NCBI RefSeq assembly: GCF_030499535.1
Contig: NZ_JASTLB010000001.1
Location: forward strand, 1,364,001 to 1,428,000
Direction of reading: 5' to 3'
DNA length: 64,000 bases
Source of the DNA: Streptomyces sp. TG1A-8
Lineage (GTDB): Bacteria > Actinomycetota > Actinomycetes > Streptomycetales > Streptomycetaceae
This document shows positions 47,129-55,450 of this stretch, one piece after another; position 1 is the first letter of the stretch, and each line of letters begins with the position of its first letter. Both the position numbers and the translations under genes were made by a program. The notes below the pieces were generated by a model, which searched no databases, was not told the origin of the DNA, and saw nothing but the letters and a program-made list of their open reading frames with translations.

Positions 47129-48949
47129 CTACGGCGCCGGGTCCACCACCATCGCCGAGCCGCCGCCGCGCCGCACCTTCTCCGCGGCGGCCAGCCACCT
47201 GCCGCCGGGCAGCCGCTGGACGCCGGTGGCCGCGCCGATCTCGGGATTCGGCGTGAAGCTGTGCCCGATGGCCTCCAGCCGGCCCCGCAGGGGGCTGTCG
47301 TACAGGCCCGGTTCGAGTTCCGTCGCGGCCGCGTTGCGCTGGCTGGCCCGGGGTGCGGCGATCGCGTCGACCAGCGGCAGGTGCCGGTCCAGGAAGCCGG
47401 TCAGCGTCTGCAGCACGGTGGTCACGATGGTCGCGCCGCCGGGTGAACCGAGCGCCACCACCGGCTTGCCGTGCCGGTCGAGGACGATCGTCGGGGAGAT
47501 GGACGAGCGCGGGCGCTTGCCGGGCCCGGGCAGGTTGGGGTCGTGCACGGCCGGGTTGGCCGGGGCGAAGGAGAAGTCGGTCAGCTCGTTGTTGAGCAGG
47601 AAGCCCCGGCCGGGGACGGTGATGCCGCTGCCGCCGGTCTGCTCGATGGTGAGCGTGTAGGCGACGACGTTGCCCCACTTGTCGGCCACCGTCAGGTGGG
47701 TGGTGTTCTCCCCCTCGTACGTCGTCGGGGCCGCCGTGCCACCGGTGCCGCAGGAGGCCGCCGGGTGCCGCGGGTCGCCGGGCGCGAGGGGGCTGGTGAG
47801 GACCGCGTCGTCCTTGATCAGGCAGGCGCGCGAGTCGGCGTATCCCTGTGAGAGCAGCTGCCGGGTCGGCACGTCCTCGAAGGCGGGGTCGCCCACCCAG
47901 CGCCCGCGGTCGGCGAAGGCGATGCGGCTCGCCTCGATGTAGTGGTGCAGGTACTGCACCTCGCTCGCCCTGGAGAGGTCGGTGTCCTCCAGGATGTTGA
48001 GGGCCTCGCCGACCGTGGTGCCGCCCGAGGAGGAGGGCGCGATGGAGTACACGCCCAGGCCGCGGTACGAGGTCTTCGTGGGCCTCTGGAGCTTGGCACG
48101 GTAGACGGCCAGGTCCTTGGCGGACAGTTCGCCGGGCCGGGCGTTCCACCCCGAGTCCCGGTCCACCGGGGGCTTGTCGACCGTGGCGACGATGTCCCGG
48201 CCGAGGTCGCCGCGGTAGACCGCGCCGACGCCCTTCCTGGCCAGCTCCTCGTAGGTGCGGGCCAGGTCGGGGTTCTTGAAGGTGGAGCCGACCACGGGGA
48301 GCCTGCCGTCCGGCAGGAACAGCTTCGCGGTGTCGGGGAAGTAGCGGAACCGGGCCTCGTTGGACGCGGTCTGCGCGCGGAAGGTGTCGTCCACGGTGAA
48401 ACCGTCGCGGGCGATCCGTTCGGCCGGCTTCAGGAGCGTGCCGAGCCTCCTGCTGCCCCACTCGTCGAGCGCCGTCTGCCAGGTGGCGGGGGTGCCCGGG
48501 GTGCCGACGCCCAGTCCGCTGCTGACCGCGTCCGCGAAGGCGAGCGGCTTGCCGTCCTCCACGAACAGGTTGGAGTGCGCGGTGAGCGGGGCGGTCTCGC
48601 GGCCGTCGATGGTGTGCACCGTACGGGTCCCGGCGTCGTAGTAGACGAAGTAGCCGCCTCCGCCGATGCCGGAGGAGTAGGGCTCGGTGACGCCGAGCGC
48701 GGCGGCGGTGGCGACGGCCGCGTCGACCGCGTTGCCGCCCTTCCTGAGCACCTCGATGCCGGCGGCCGAGGCGTCCGCGTCGACGCTGGCCACGGCACCG
48801 CCGTAGCCGACGGCCACCGGGGCCTTCGCGACCGCCGGACCCGCGGGGCCCGAGGGACCGGTGGCGGCCGGTGGCGCCGCCGCCCCCACCGACACCACGG
48901 CGGCCGAGACCGCCAGAGCGGCCAGTTTCCGCGTCCCGGGGCGCCCCAT
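47129..48949 (-). CDS. ggt: Secreted gamma-glutamyltransferase
   Basis: 606 residues with a Sec signal (RPGTRKLAALAVSAAVVSVG, Ala-rich). Ntn hydrolase that cleaves itself before the Thr in ENTTHLTVADKWGNVVAYT; the glycine loop is LGSPGGATIVTT and the substrate Arg region is GRETAPLTAHSNLF. It hydrolyses or transfers gamma-glutamyl groups of glutathione-like compounds outside the cell. ATG at 48949 with GGGAGGTACGG. Ends 11 bases from the convergent clp gene. A second, non-secreted relative is at 32002. Confidence 0.92.
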   Translation of the reverse strand: MGRPGTRKLAALAVSAAVVSVGAAAPPAATGPSGPAGPAVAKAPVAVGYGGAVASVDADASAAGIEVLRKGGNAVDAAVATAAALGVTEPYSSGIGGGGYFVYYDAGTRTVHTIDGRETAPLTAHSNLFVEDGKPLAFADAVSSGLGVGTPGTPATWQTALDEWGSRRLGTLLKPAERIARDGFTVDDTFRAQTASNEARFRYFPDTAKLFLPDGRLPVVGSTFKNPDLARTYEELARKGVGAVYRGDLGRDIVATVDKPPVDRDSGWNARPGELSAKDLAVYRAKLQRPTKTSYRGLGVYSIAPSSSGGTTVGEALNILEDTDLSRASEVQYLHHYIEASRIAFADRGRWVGDPAFEDVPTRQLLSQGYADSRACLIKDDAVLTSPLAPGDPRHPAASCGTGGTAAPTTYEGENTTHLTVADKWGNVVAYTLTIEQTGGSGITVPGRGFLLNNELTDFSFAPANPAVHDPNLPGPGKRPRSSISPTIVLDRHGKPVVALGSPGGATIVTTVLQTLTGFLDRHLPLVDAIAAPRASQRNAAATELEPGLYDSPLRGRLEAIGHSFTPNPEIGAATGVQRLPGGRWLAAAEKVRRGGGSAMVVDPAP

Positions 48950-49092
48950 CCGTACCTCCCGTCGAAACCGTCCGCGCAGCGTAGCCGGATTGCCCGGTTC
49001 CCGGCAGTACGCCTCGGGCACCCGCCACAGGAACGTCACACACCGAACATCGGTACGTACGGTTCCCCCTCGGCCCGCTAGCATGCGCGGCC

Positions 49093-49839
49093 ATGAACGA
49101 CGACGTGCGCAACATCGTCCTGGGCGTCATGGCGACCGGCGTCAGCGCGAGCCTGGGCTGGCTGGCCCGCACCTGCCTGTGGCGCCGGAGGCTGCGGCGC
49201 AAGCAGGCGTTCTTCGGGCTGCCGGACCACTCCGAGTCGCTGCTGGTGGTCAACCGCAACGTGGGCGGGCCGGAACTGGCGGTGATGCGGCACGACGTGT
49301 TCGCCCTGCTGGAGCTGTCCGCCCTCATCAAGGACTGCCACGCGCACGTCCAGGTCGTGGCGCACGACGCCGCCCGGCAGGGATTCGGCGAGCGCACGGA
49401 GTTCTGCCTCGGCGGACCGGCCTCGAACCGCCGGATGGCGGCCCATCTGTCCTCCCTGCTGCCGGGCGTCCGGGTGAACGTCGACGCGGAGGGCGGCCCG
49501 GACATAGGCGCCCTCCGCGTCGGCGGGCGGGACTACCGCATGGAGGGCGGCCGCAGCGAGTACGTGCTGCTGGCGCGGCTCACCGCGGGTGAGCCGCGCC
49601 AGGCCCGCCCGGTGTTCCTGTTCTGCGGGCAGCGCGCGATCACCAACCAGGCCGCGACCCGCTACCTGGCCCGCGAGCACGAGCGGCTGGCCCGGAAGTA
49701 CCGCGGCGGCTCCTTCGTGCTGCTGCTGCGGGTGGTCAACTCGCAGGCGTACGGCCCGGACGTGGTGGAGCTGGTCGCGGACGTGACGGGACCGGCACGG
49801 ACACCGGCACCGGAGGCGACCTCCGCCGGTGCCCCGTGA
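49093..49839 (+). CDS. Conserved hypothetical protein with N-terminal membrane segment
   Basis: 248 residues. Residues 7-28 (NIVLGVMATGVSASLGWLA) form one hydrophobic helix followed by a basic WRRRLRRK stretch, so the rest should face the cytoplasm. The soluble part (PDHSESLLVVNRNVGGPELAVMR; VFLFCGQRAITNQAATRYLA) resembles no family I can name. TAGCAT eight bases before the ATG suggests an almost leaderless mRNA. Start is otherwise without Shine-Dalgarno. Confidence 0.75.
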   Translation: MNDDVRNIVLGVMATGVSASLGWLARTCLWRRRLRRKQAFFGLPDHSESLLVVNRNVGGPELAVMRHDVFALLELSALIKDCHAHVQVVAHDAARQGFGERTEFCLGGPASNRRMAAHLSSLLPGVRVNVDAEGGPDIGALRVGGRDYRMEGGRSEYVLLARLTAGEPRQARPVFLFCGQRAITNQAATRYLAREHERLARKYRGGSFVLLLRVVNSQAYGPDVVELVADVTGPARTPAPEATSAGAP

Positions 49840-50202
49840 GGGCCCGTGCGGCGAGCACAACCCGTCCGGCGCGCAGCTGACCTCCTCCCCGCCGTCGGAC
49901 GACCCGTGGTGCGTGTCGGTCCCGCTGCGCGAGCAGTGATCTCCGGCTGCCGCCGGACGAGCCTGGCCCGTGTGAACTGCCGCTCCCCCAAGGGCTTCGG
50001 GGCCATGGGAGGGGTCCCCACCCGGCAGCAGCGCCCCGGGCCCGGCCGCGGCGGACGCCACGGCCCCGGCCCCGGGACTGCGCTGCTCACGGCGGGACAC
50101 CCGGCCGGCGCACCACGAGAGCAGCGTGCACATCCCGATGCGGATCGGCGCGATCACCATCACCACGGGGATGAACGGCACAGCGTAGTCGAGGTTCGAC
50201 AC
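49840..50202 (-). other. Possible small membrane protein or gene remnant
   Basis: On the minus strand GGGGGAG lies six bases before a GTG at 50202. The first ~45 codons have strong third-position G/C bias and encode a hydrophobic start (MSNLDYAVPFIPVVMVIAPI) followed by a Cys-containing and basic stretch. Beyond about 50060 the bias vanishes and the frame runs on without a stop into the antisense of the upstream gene. Probably a truncated or decayed gene. Nothing else is seen in this 440-base gap. Confidence 0.3.
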
Positions 50203-50279
50203 GATGAGCTCCCCCGTATGGAGGGACCCCGCGCGGGCGGGGAGGAACGCGGGCGAGGACGGCCGACGGGGCCCGGACG

Positions 50280-50699
50280 TCAGTCCCCGGCGACCTGCGC
50301 GTACAGCTGTGACAGCTCGGGGGCGCCGCTCACGGCCCACTCCCGGCCGGACACGACGACCTCCACCTCGCGGCCGGACGCGAGGCGTACGACGGGTTCG
50401 CCGTCGGAGCGGATCCGCCAGGCGGCGCCGGCGACGGTGCGCACGACGACCGTGCCCAGGTAGAGCCCGGCGTCGTTGCCCAGCCGGGGCAGCGTCTCCG
50501 CGTCGTCGCGCCAGCGCGGGACCAGCTGGTCCAGGGCCTCCAGGGAGGCCGGTGTGTCGTCCAGGCGGACGCCCGACCGGGCCGCCTGGGAGCGCAGCAG
50601 TTCGCACTCCGACAGCAGCGCGGCGATCCCCTCCGGGTCCGCGGGGAGCGCCGCGGCACCGCTCTTCTTCCGCCGGTGGCCCGGGAACGGGATGTTCAT
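50280..50699 (-). CDS. Hypothetical protein, DUF6278-like
   Basis: 139 residues. Basic start (MNIPFPGHRRKK), an amphipathic helix (EGIAALLSECELLRSQAARSG), DDTPASLEALDQLVPRWRDD, then a beta-rich part (LYLGTVVVRTVAGAAWRIR). I recall this pattern from a streptomycete family annotated DUF6278; function unknown. It ends a leftward group with exonuclease III, 15 bases apart. Confidence 0.7.
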   Translation of the reverse strand: MNIPFPGHRRKKSGAAALPADPEGIAALLSECELLRSQAARSGVRLDDTPASLEALDQLVPRWRDDAETLPRLGNDAGLYLGTVVVRTVAGAAWRIRSDGEPVVRLASGREVEVVVSGREWAVSGAPELSQLYAQVAGD

Positions 50700-50714
50700 G
50701 GGACCAGCCTGGCA

Positions 50715-51494
50715 TCACACGTCGAGGTCGACCACCACCGGCGCGTGATCGGAGGCTCCCTTGCCCTTGCGCTCCTCGCGGTCGACGTAGGCGTCCCCGA
50801 CCGCCTCGGCGAAGGACGCGTTGCCGTACACCAGGTCGATGCGCATCCCGCGGTTCTTCGGGAAACCGAGCTGCCGGTAGTCCCAGTAGGTGAAGGGGTG
50901 GTCGTACTTCAGGGGCCGCGGGACGACGTCGGACAGGCCCGTCCCGCGCAGGGCGGCGAGGGCGGCGCGCTCGGCGGGGGTGACGTGGGTGGAGCCCTCG
51001 AAGGCGGCCGCGTCGAAGACGTCGTCGTCCGTCGGCGCCACGTTGTAGTCGCCCAGCACGGCGAACGGGCGGCTGCCGGCCGCGTCGGCCGCGACGGCGG
51101 CCCGGAGCGCCTCGAACCACTGGAGCTTGTAGGCGTAGTGCGGGTGGCCGACCTCGCGGCCGTTGGGGACGTACACCGACCAGACGCGGACCGGGCCGCA
51201 GGTCGCCGCCACGGCGCGCGGCTCGGTCACGCCCTCGTAGCCCGGGTCGCCGGGCAGGCCCCTGGCCACGTCCTCGATGCCGACGCGGGAGAGCACCGCC
51301 ACGCCGTTCCACCGGCCGGTCGCGTGGGCCGCCGCCTCGTAGCCCGCTGCGCGCAGCTGGTCGAACGGGAACTGCTCCTCGGCGACCTTCGCCTCCTGGA
51401 GGCAGAGCACGTCCGTGCCGCTGCTCTCCAGCCAGGCGAGCAGCCTCGGAAGGCGGGCGGTGATCGAGTTCACGTTCCAGGTCGCGATGCGCAT
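50715..51494 (-). CDS. xth: Exodeoxyribonuclease III (AP endonuclease)
   Basis: 259 residues of the EEP superfamily. MRIATWNVNSITARL (catalytic Asn), CLQEAKV (metal Glu), YVPNGREVG, VLGDYNVAPTDDDV, FTYWDYR, MRIDLVYGN and the terminal GASDHAPVVVDLDV (Asp-His pair). It cuts at abasic sites and removes 3' blocks. TAGGTT lies seven bases upstream of the ATG, with GAGGGA between, so either leaderless or normally led. 40 bases after the MBL gene. Confidence 0.93.
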   Translation of the reverse strand: MRIATWNVNSITARLPRLLAWLESSGTDVLCLQEAKVAEEQFPFDQLRAAGYEAAAHATGRWNGVAVLSRVGIEDVARGLPGDPGYEGVTEPRAVAATCGPVRVWSVYVPNGREVGHPHYAYKLQWFEALRAAVAADAAGSRPFAVLGDYNVAPTDDDVFDAAAFEGSTHVTPAERAALAALRGTGLSDVVPRPLKYDHPFTYWDYRQLGFPKNRGMRIDLVYGNASFAEAVGDAYVDREERKGKGASDHAPVVVDLDV

Positions 51495-51534
51495 GTCCCT
51501 CAACCTACCCGGCGGGTCCGACAGCCCGCCCCGC

Positions 51535-52170
51535 TCACAGGTCCGCGGAGGCACCCGGGGCGAGCCGCAGGTGCTCGGCTCCGCCCAGGGCGCCGATCTG
51601 CCGGTCGTAGACCGGGCGGGCGAGGTCGGTGAGCAGGGCGTCGTGGACGTCGTAGGCGCGCTGCGGCCGCACTTCGCGGACGTAGTCGATGACCTCGGAG
51701 ATCTTGTTCCAGGGGGCCATCACCGGGAGCATCAGGGTCTCCACCGGGCGTTCGGGGACCGTGAGGGCGTCGCCGGGGTGGAAGAGCTTGCCGCCGTCGA
51801 CGAGGTAGCCGACGTTGGTGACGCGCGGGATGTCCGGGTGGATCACCGCGTGGAGTTCGCCGTGGACCTCGACGTCGAAGCCGGCGGCGGTGAAGGTGTC
51901 GCCGTGGCCGACGGTGTGCACGCGGCCCGGGAAGGCCGCCGCCAGTTGCTCGGCGACCGACCCCAGCGTCCAGACCGCGGCGGCCGGGTCCGCCTCCAGG
52001 GCGGCGCGCAGCCGGCCCTCGTCGAAGTGGTCCGGGTGCTCGTGCGTGACCAGGATCGCCTCCGCGCCGAGCGCGGCGTCCCGCTCGCTGAAGCCTCCCG
52101 GGTCGATGACCAGGGTCCGGCCGTCCTTCTCCAGACGGACGCAGGCGTGGGACTTCTTCGTGAGCTTCAT
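51535..52170 (-). CDS. MBL fold metallo-hydrolase
   Basis: 211 residues, UlaG-like metallo-beta-lactamase fold. The zinc motif HxHxDH is VTHEHPDHFDE, a second His is in GELHAVIHPDIP, and the third metal site in FHPGDALTVP. Substrate unknown. ATG behind GGGGAG. Same strand as xth. Confidence 0.87.
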   Translation of the reverse strand: MKLTKKSHACVRLEKDGRTLVIDPGGFSERDAALGAEAILVTHEHPDHFDEGRLRAALEADPAAAVWTLGSVAEQLAAAFPGRVHTVGHGDTFTAAGFDVEVHGELHAVIHPDIPRVTNVGYLVDGGKLFHPGDALTVPERPVETLMLPVMAPWNKISEVIDYVREVRPQRAYDVHDALLTDLARPVYDRQIGALGGAEHLRLAPGASADL

Positions 52171-52219
52171 GTCTCCCCATCCTGCCCGGCGGGTGTGCCG
52201 GGCACGGCAGGCCCGGGTG

Positions 52220-53509
52220 TCATTCGGCGGGTGTGGTCTCCTCGCGGATGACCCGCTGGGCCACCCCGAAGGCGCTGTTCGCGGCCGGCACGCCGCAGTG
52301 GACGGCGGTCTGCAGCAGTACCTCCCTGATCTCGTCCGGGGTCAGGCCGTTGCGCAGGGCCGCGCGCGTGTGGGAGGCCAGCTCCTCCAGGTGGCCGCCG
52401 GCGACCAGCGCGGTGAGCGCGACGCAGCTGCGGGTGCGCCGGTCCAGGCCGGGCCGGGCCCAGATCTCGCCCCAGGCGTACCGGGTGAGGAAGTCCTGGA
52501 AGTCGCCGGAGAAGTCGTCGGCCTGTGCCAGCGTCCGGTCCACGTGCGCGTCGCCCAGCACCTCCCGGCGGATCTTCAGCCCGGTCTCGTACCGGTCGGC
52601 CGGGGCGGCCGGCTGCGGGGGCGCGGCCACGGGGGCGATCTCGGCGATCGGCACGACCTGCGGCGGCACGACGGCGGCCGGACCGACCGGCGCGGCCGGC
52701 AGGGCGGTCTGGCCGGTGTCGTAGGGCTGCTGCCAGGCGGTGGAGAAGTGGCGCACCAGCAGGTCGGTGACGGCGGCGGGCTGTTCGACCGGCACCAGGT
52801 GGGAGGCGCCGGGGACGACCGCGAGGCGGGCGTCCGGGATGCCCGCGACCAGGGTGCGGGCCTCGGCCGGGCCGGTGACCTGGTCGTCGGAGCCGACCAG
52901 CACGAGGGTGGGCACGCCGACCCGGCCCAGTTCGGGCCGCACGTCGAATCCGGCCAGGGCCTCGCAGGCGGCGATGTAGCAGCCCGGGTCGGTGGTGCGG
53001 ACCATCTGCACGGCCCACTCGGTGATCGCGGGCTGTGCGGCGGCGAAACCGCCGGTGAACCAGCGGTCCGGCGCGGTCCGGGCGATGGGGTCGAGCCCGT
53101 TCGTCCGGACGACCACCCCGCGCTGGCGGAACTCGTCGGCGGTGCCGAACCGGGGCGAGGCGGCGACCAGCGCGAGGGAGGCGACCCGGTCGGGGTGGCG
53201 CAGGGCCAGTTCGATGCCGACCGCGCCGCCCAGCGCGCACCCGGCGTAGCCGAAGCGGTGCACGCCGAGCGCGTTGAGGGTGGCCAGCAGCCGGGCGGCC
53301 AGGTCGCCGACCGAACCGGCCGGGTGGGCGGGGGCGCCGCCGTGGCCGGGCAGGTCGAACCGGAAGACCCGCCACTGCTTGGTGAGCTCCGGGACCTGCC
53401 GGTCCCACATGTGCCAGGTGGTACCGAGGGAGGGACCCAGGATCAGAACCGGGGCCTCCTCCGGCCCGTCAAAGCGGTATTGCAGGGTGTTCGGTGGTGT
53501 CTCGCTCAC
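52220..53509 (-). CDS. PcaD-PcaC fusion (3-oxoadipate enol-lactonase / 4-carboxymuconolactone decarboxylase-like)
   Basis: 429 residues: alpha/beta hydrolase (about 1-260), an Ala/Pro linker (about 265-310), then a carboxymuconolactone decarboxylase domain (RREVLGDAHVDRTL; WGEIWARPGLDRRTRSCVALTAL; HCGVPAANSAFGVAQ). This is the PcaL-type fusion of the beta-ketoadipate pathway. The nucleophile elbow expected as GxSxG reads GYAGCALGGAVG, so the Ser position is Ala. The acid (VGSDDQVTG) and His (GASHLVP) remain. No other pca genes are nearby. The GTG at 53509 lies eight bases after GAGGG. Confidence 0.85.
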   Translation of the reverse strand: MSETPPNTLQYRFDGPEEAPVLILGPSLGTTWHMWDRQVPELTKQWRVFRFDLPGHGGAPAHPAGSVGDLAARLLATLNALGVHRFGYAGCALGGAVGIELALRHPDRVASLALVAASPRFGTADEFRQRGVVVRTNGLDPIARTAPDRWFTGGFAAAQPAITEWAVQMVRTTDPGCYIAACEALAGFDVRPELGRVGVPTLVLVGSDDQVTGPAEARTLVAGIPDARLAVVPGASHLVPVEQPAAVTDLLVRHFSTAWQQPYDTGQTALPAAPVGPAAVVPPQVVPIAEIAPVAAPPQPAAPADRYETGLKIRREVLGDAHVDRTLAQADDFSGDFQDFLTRYAWGEIWARPGLDRRTRSCVALTALVAGGHLEELASHTRAALRNGLTPDEIREVLLQTAVHCGVPAANSAFGVAQRVIREETTPAE

Positions 53510-53828
53510 CCGTCCGACCCTCTCATGTCTCACGGAATCCCACATGGCCGGGTCGAACCTAGCGGCTCCCGCTCCTCCCGCCGCACCGGGCCGTGACCGG
53601 GCGGGCAGCGCCCCCCGCCCCGGCCGCCGGGGAGTGTCCCCCTTCCGTCCTGCGTCACGGTCGCGGCGCCGCGCGTGGCGGGGCCCCGTGAGCCGGTCCG
53701 CGCGGCGGTGAAGCCGCTCGACCGCGCGGGCTCCCCCGCCCCCGTACCGAATTCTCCGGCGGCGCGGGCGGCGGGTCCCGCCGGCGCAACCACACGCCAC
53801 TCCTGCCGGCTCACTTCGATTTCCGGAT

Positions 53829-53852
53829 ATCCCCGGGGGATTTATTTATACT
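53829..53852 (+). promoter_or_regulatory. ATCCCC-G-GGGGAT palindrome next to TATACT
   Basis: A perfect 6-1-6 palindrome (53829-53841) is followed five bases later by the good -10 sequence TATACT (53847-53852) in the most AT-rich stretch of the region. No standard -35 is seen, so activation by a bound protein is likely. Confidence 0.45.
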
Positions 53853-54024
53853 GTCCGCTCGAAGCGGGGCCGCGGTACGGGCAGCGCGTGGTGCGGCGCC
53901 CGTGCGCGAACCCGTGCGCGCCTCGTTCCGGTCTGCGGCAGAACCCCTTTTCCGCAATGACGGGATCCGGTGTACCGGCGGTCCGGGCACCGGCACGACC
54001 CCCGTGACCCGACAGCAGCGCCGC

Positions 54025-54101
54025 AATCGCCGGGGCAATTCAGCGGTAACCGGCCGGGAATGAGGGCACTGCGCCGCCCTGCTCGCGATTCCCCGGCGAT
54101 T
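54025..54101. repeat. 11-bp inverted repeat with 55-base spacer
   Basis: AATCGCCGGGG (54025-54035) and CCCCGGCGATT (54091-54101) are perfect reverse complements, about 200 bases before the cupin start. They could be two regulator sites or a long stem-loop. Confidence 0.5.
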
Positions 54102-54295
54102 CCCCCGCCGCCCCTAGTGTGTCCCGCGTGCCGAGTCGGATTCTTCCCGCCGCGGTACCGGGCGCATCCCGGCTGCTGCGCTCCTGCTGATGACGGTGGG
54201 CCGGGGCGCGCACCCGCGCACGCCGTGTCCCGCGCGTGCCGGACGCCCTCGCCGGCCCACACCACGACTGCCACGACCGTGAAGGAAGGAACGCC

Positions 54296-55006
54296 TTGAC
54301 CGAGACAATGAACGGCCTGCCCACCGAACAGGTCATCGACGTCCTGACCGAGGAACTGCACAACCTCGCCCCGGCCGAACGGGAGGCCAAGGCGGTGCAG
54401 CTGCTGTCGGTCCTGGGCCGGTCCAAGGCCGCCGCGGCCTCCGCGGCCCGGCCCCCCGCCGAGCCCGGCGACACCCGCAGGGCCCCCCTGCTCATCTGCG
54501 ACTGGGCCACCGACCTCGGCCTGGACGGCACCACCCAGCAGCTCGGCATCGACGTCGCCCCCGGCCCCACCCGGGTGTCGAAGACCGCCGACGCCACCGG
54601 CCACTCCCTGCTCTCCAGCGGCCACGTCGGCGCCGACATCCTGCACGTGCCCGCCGGCAGCGGCTTCGCCCCGCACACCCACCCCGGCGACCACCTGCTG
54701 TTCGTCCTGGCCGGCACCGGCACCATCGCCGTCGCCGGCGAGATCGTGGAAACCCGCCCCGGACAGGTCTACATGGTGGAAGGCGCCATCACCCACGCGG
54801 TGGGCGCGGTGACCGACCACATGATCCTCTCCGTGGGCGCACCCCACCGCCACCTGGACAGCCCCGAACGCCAGGAACTCACCGCCTACACCGCCCTGCT
54901 GGGCGACCTGGGCCACATCACCTGCCGCCTCTGCGACATCCAGGCCTCCAGCGGCGAGGAACTGGCCGCCAAGGGCTGTCCCCACTCCCCGCACCGGTTC
55001 GGGTGA
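54296..55006 (+). CDS. Cupin domain protein with C-terminal Cys/His motif
   Basis: 236 residues. Middle cupin (about 100-190): motif 1 FAPHTHPGDHLLFVLAG (HxH, with His in place of the usual Glu) and motif 2 ending ITHAVGAV. N-terminal helical part (PTEQVIDVLTEELHNLAP). The C-terminus carries CRLCDIQ and GCPHSPH, a CxxC plus CxHxxH arrangement that could bind a metal. Resembles ChrR-type anti-sigma or cupin regulators only loosely. TTG at 54296 behind AAGGAAGGA; the ATG four codons later is possible. Confidence 0.75.
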   Translation: MTETMNGLPTEQVIDVLTEELHNLAPAEREAKAVQLLSVLGRSKAAAASAARPPAEPGDTRRAPLLICDWATDLGLDGTTQQLGIDVAPGPTRVSKTADATGHSLLSSGHVGADILHVPAGSGFAPHTHPGDHLLFVLAGTGTIAVAGEIVETRPGQVYMVEGAITHAVGAVTDHMILSVGAPHRHLDSPERQELTAYTALLGDLGHITCRLCDIQASSGEELAAKGCPHSPHRFG

Positions 55007-55450
55007 ACCACGACGACGCGGCCCCCCACCGGCACGGGTCCCACCCGCGCGGCCGGCGGGACGGCCGCGTCGTGCTCGAACCGTCCGCCCGGCGCGGGCG
55101 CGGCCCTCGCCCCGGGCGGTGACGCCGCCCCCGTCCCGGCGGTGTCGCGCACCGGCTGCTCCCCGCCGATGCGGAACCCGCGGTACCCGGCCGGCAGCGG
55201 CAGCCGCCCCCGCCGGTACCGGCCGGGTGCCGCGGGCCACCACTTCGGGCCTCCCCGCCCGGCACCTCCCCCGGCGCCCGCCCACCGGCCCGCGCCACCG
55301 GCGCCGGGAGGCGGCGACCGGCGCCGACGGGGTGCGCGCGTTGCCGGCCGCGAGTGCCGGGCCGTCCGCTCCCGGCCTCGGCCGGCACCGCCCGCACCCC
55401 GTCCGCCACTGCCGACTCGCCGAACGGCTGACCCCTGGGGAGACCACGTC
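55007..55450. other. Intergenic region between cupin and SARP genes
   Basis: 444 bases of very GC-rich sequence with several imperfect inverted repeats. The first 80 bases after the cupin stop can fold as GCGGCC...GGCCGC. No gene recognised on either strand. Confidence 0.35.

Larger units (their letters stand above)
53510..54295. other. Long intergenic region left of the cupin gene
   Basis: About 790 bases, no convincing gene. It contains an AT-rich promoter-like island (53829-53852), an inverted repeat (54025-54101) and a TAGTGT at 54115-54120 that could be a -10 for the cupin gene. Confidence 0.4.
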
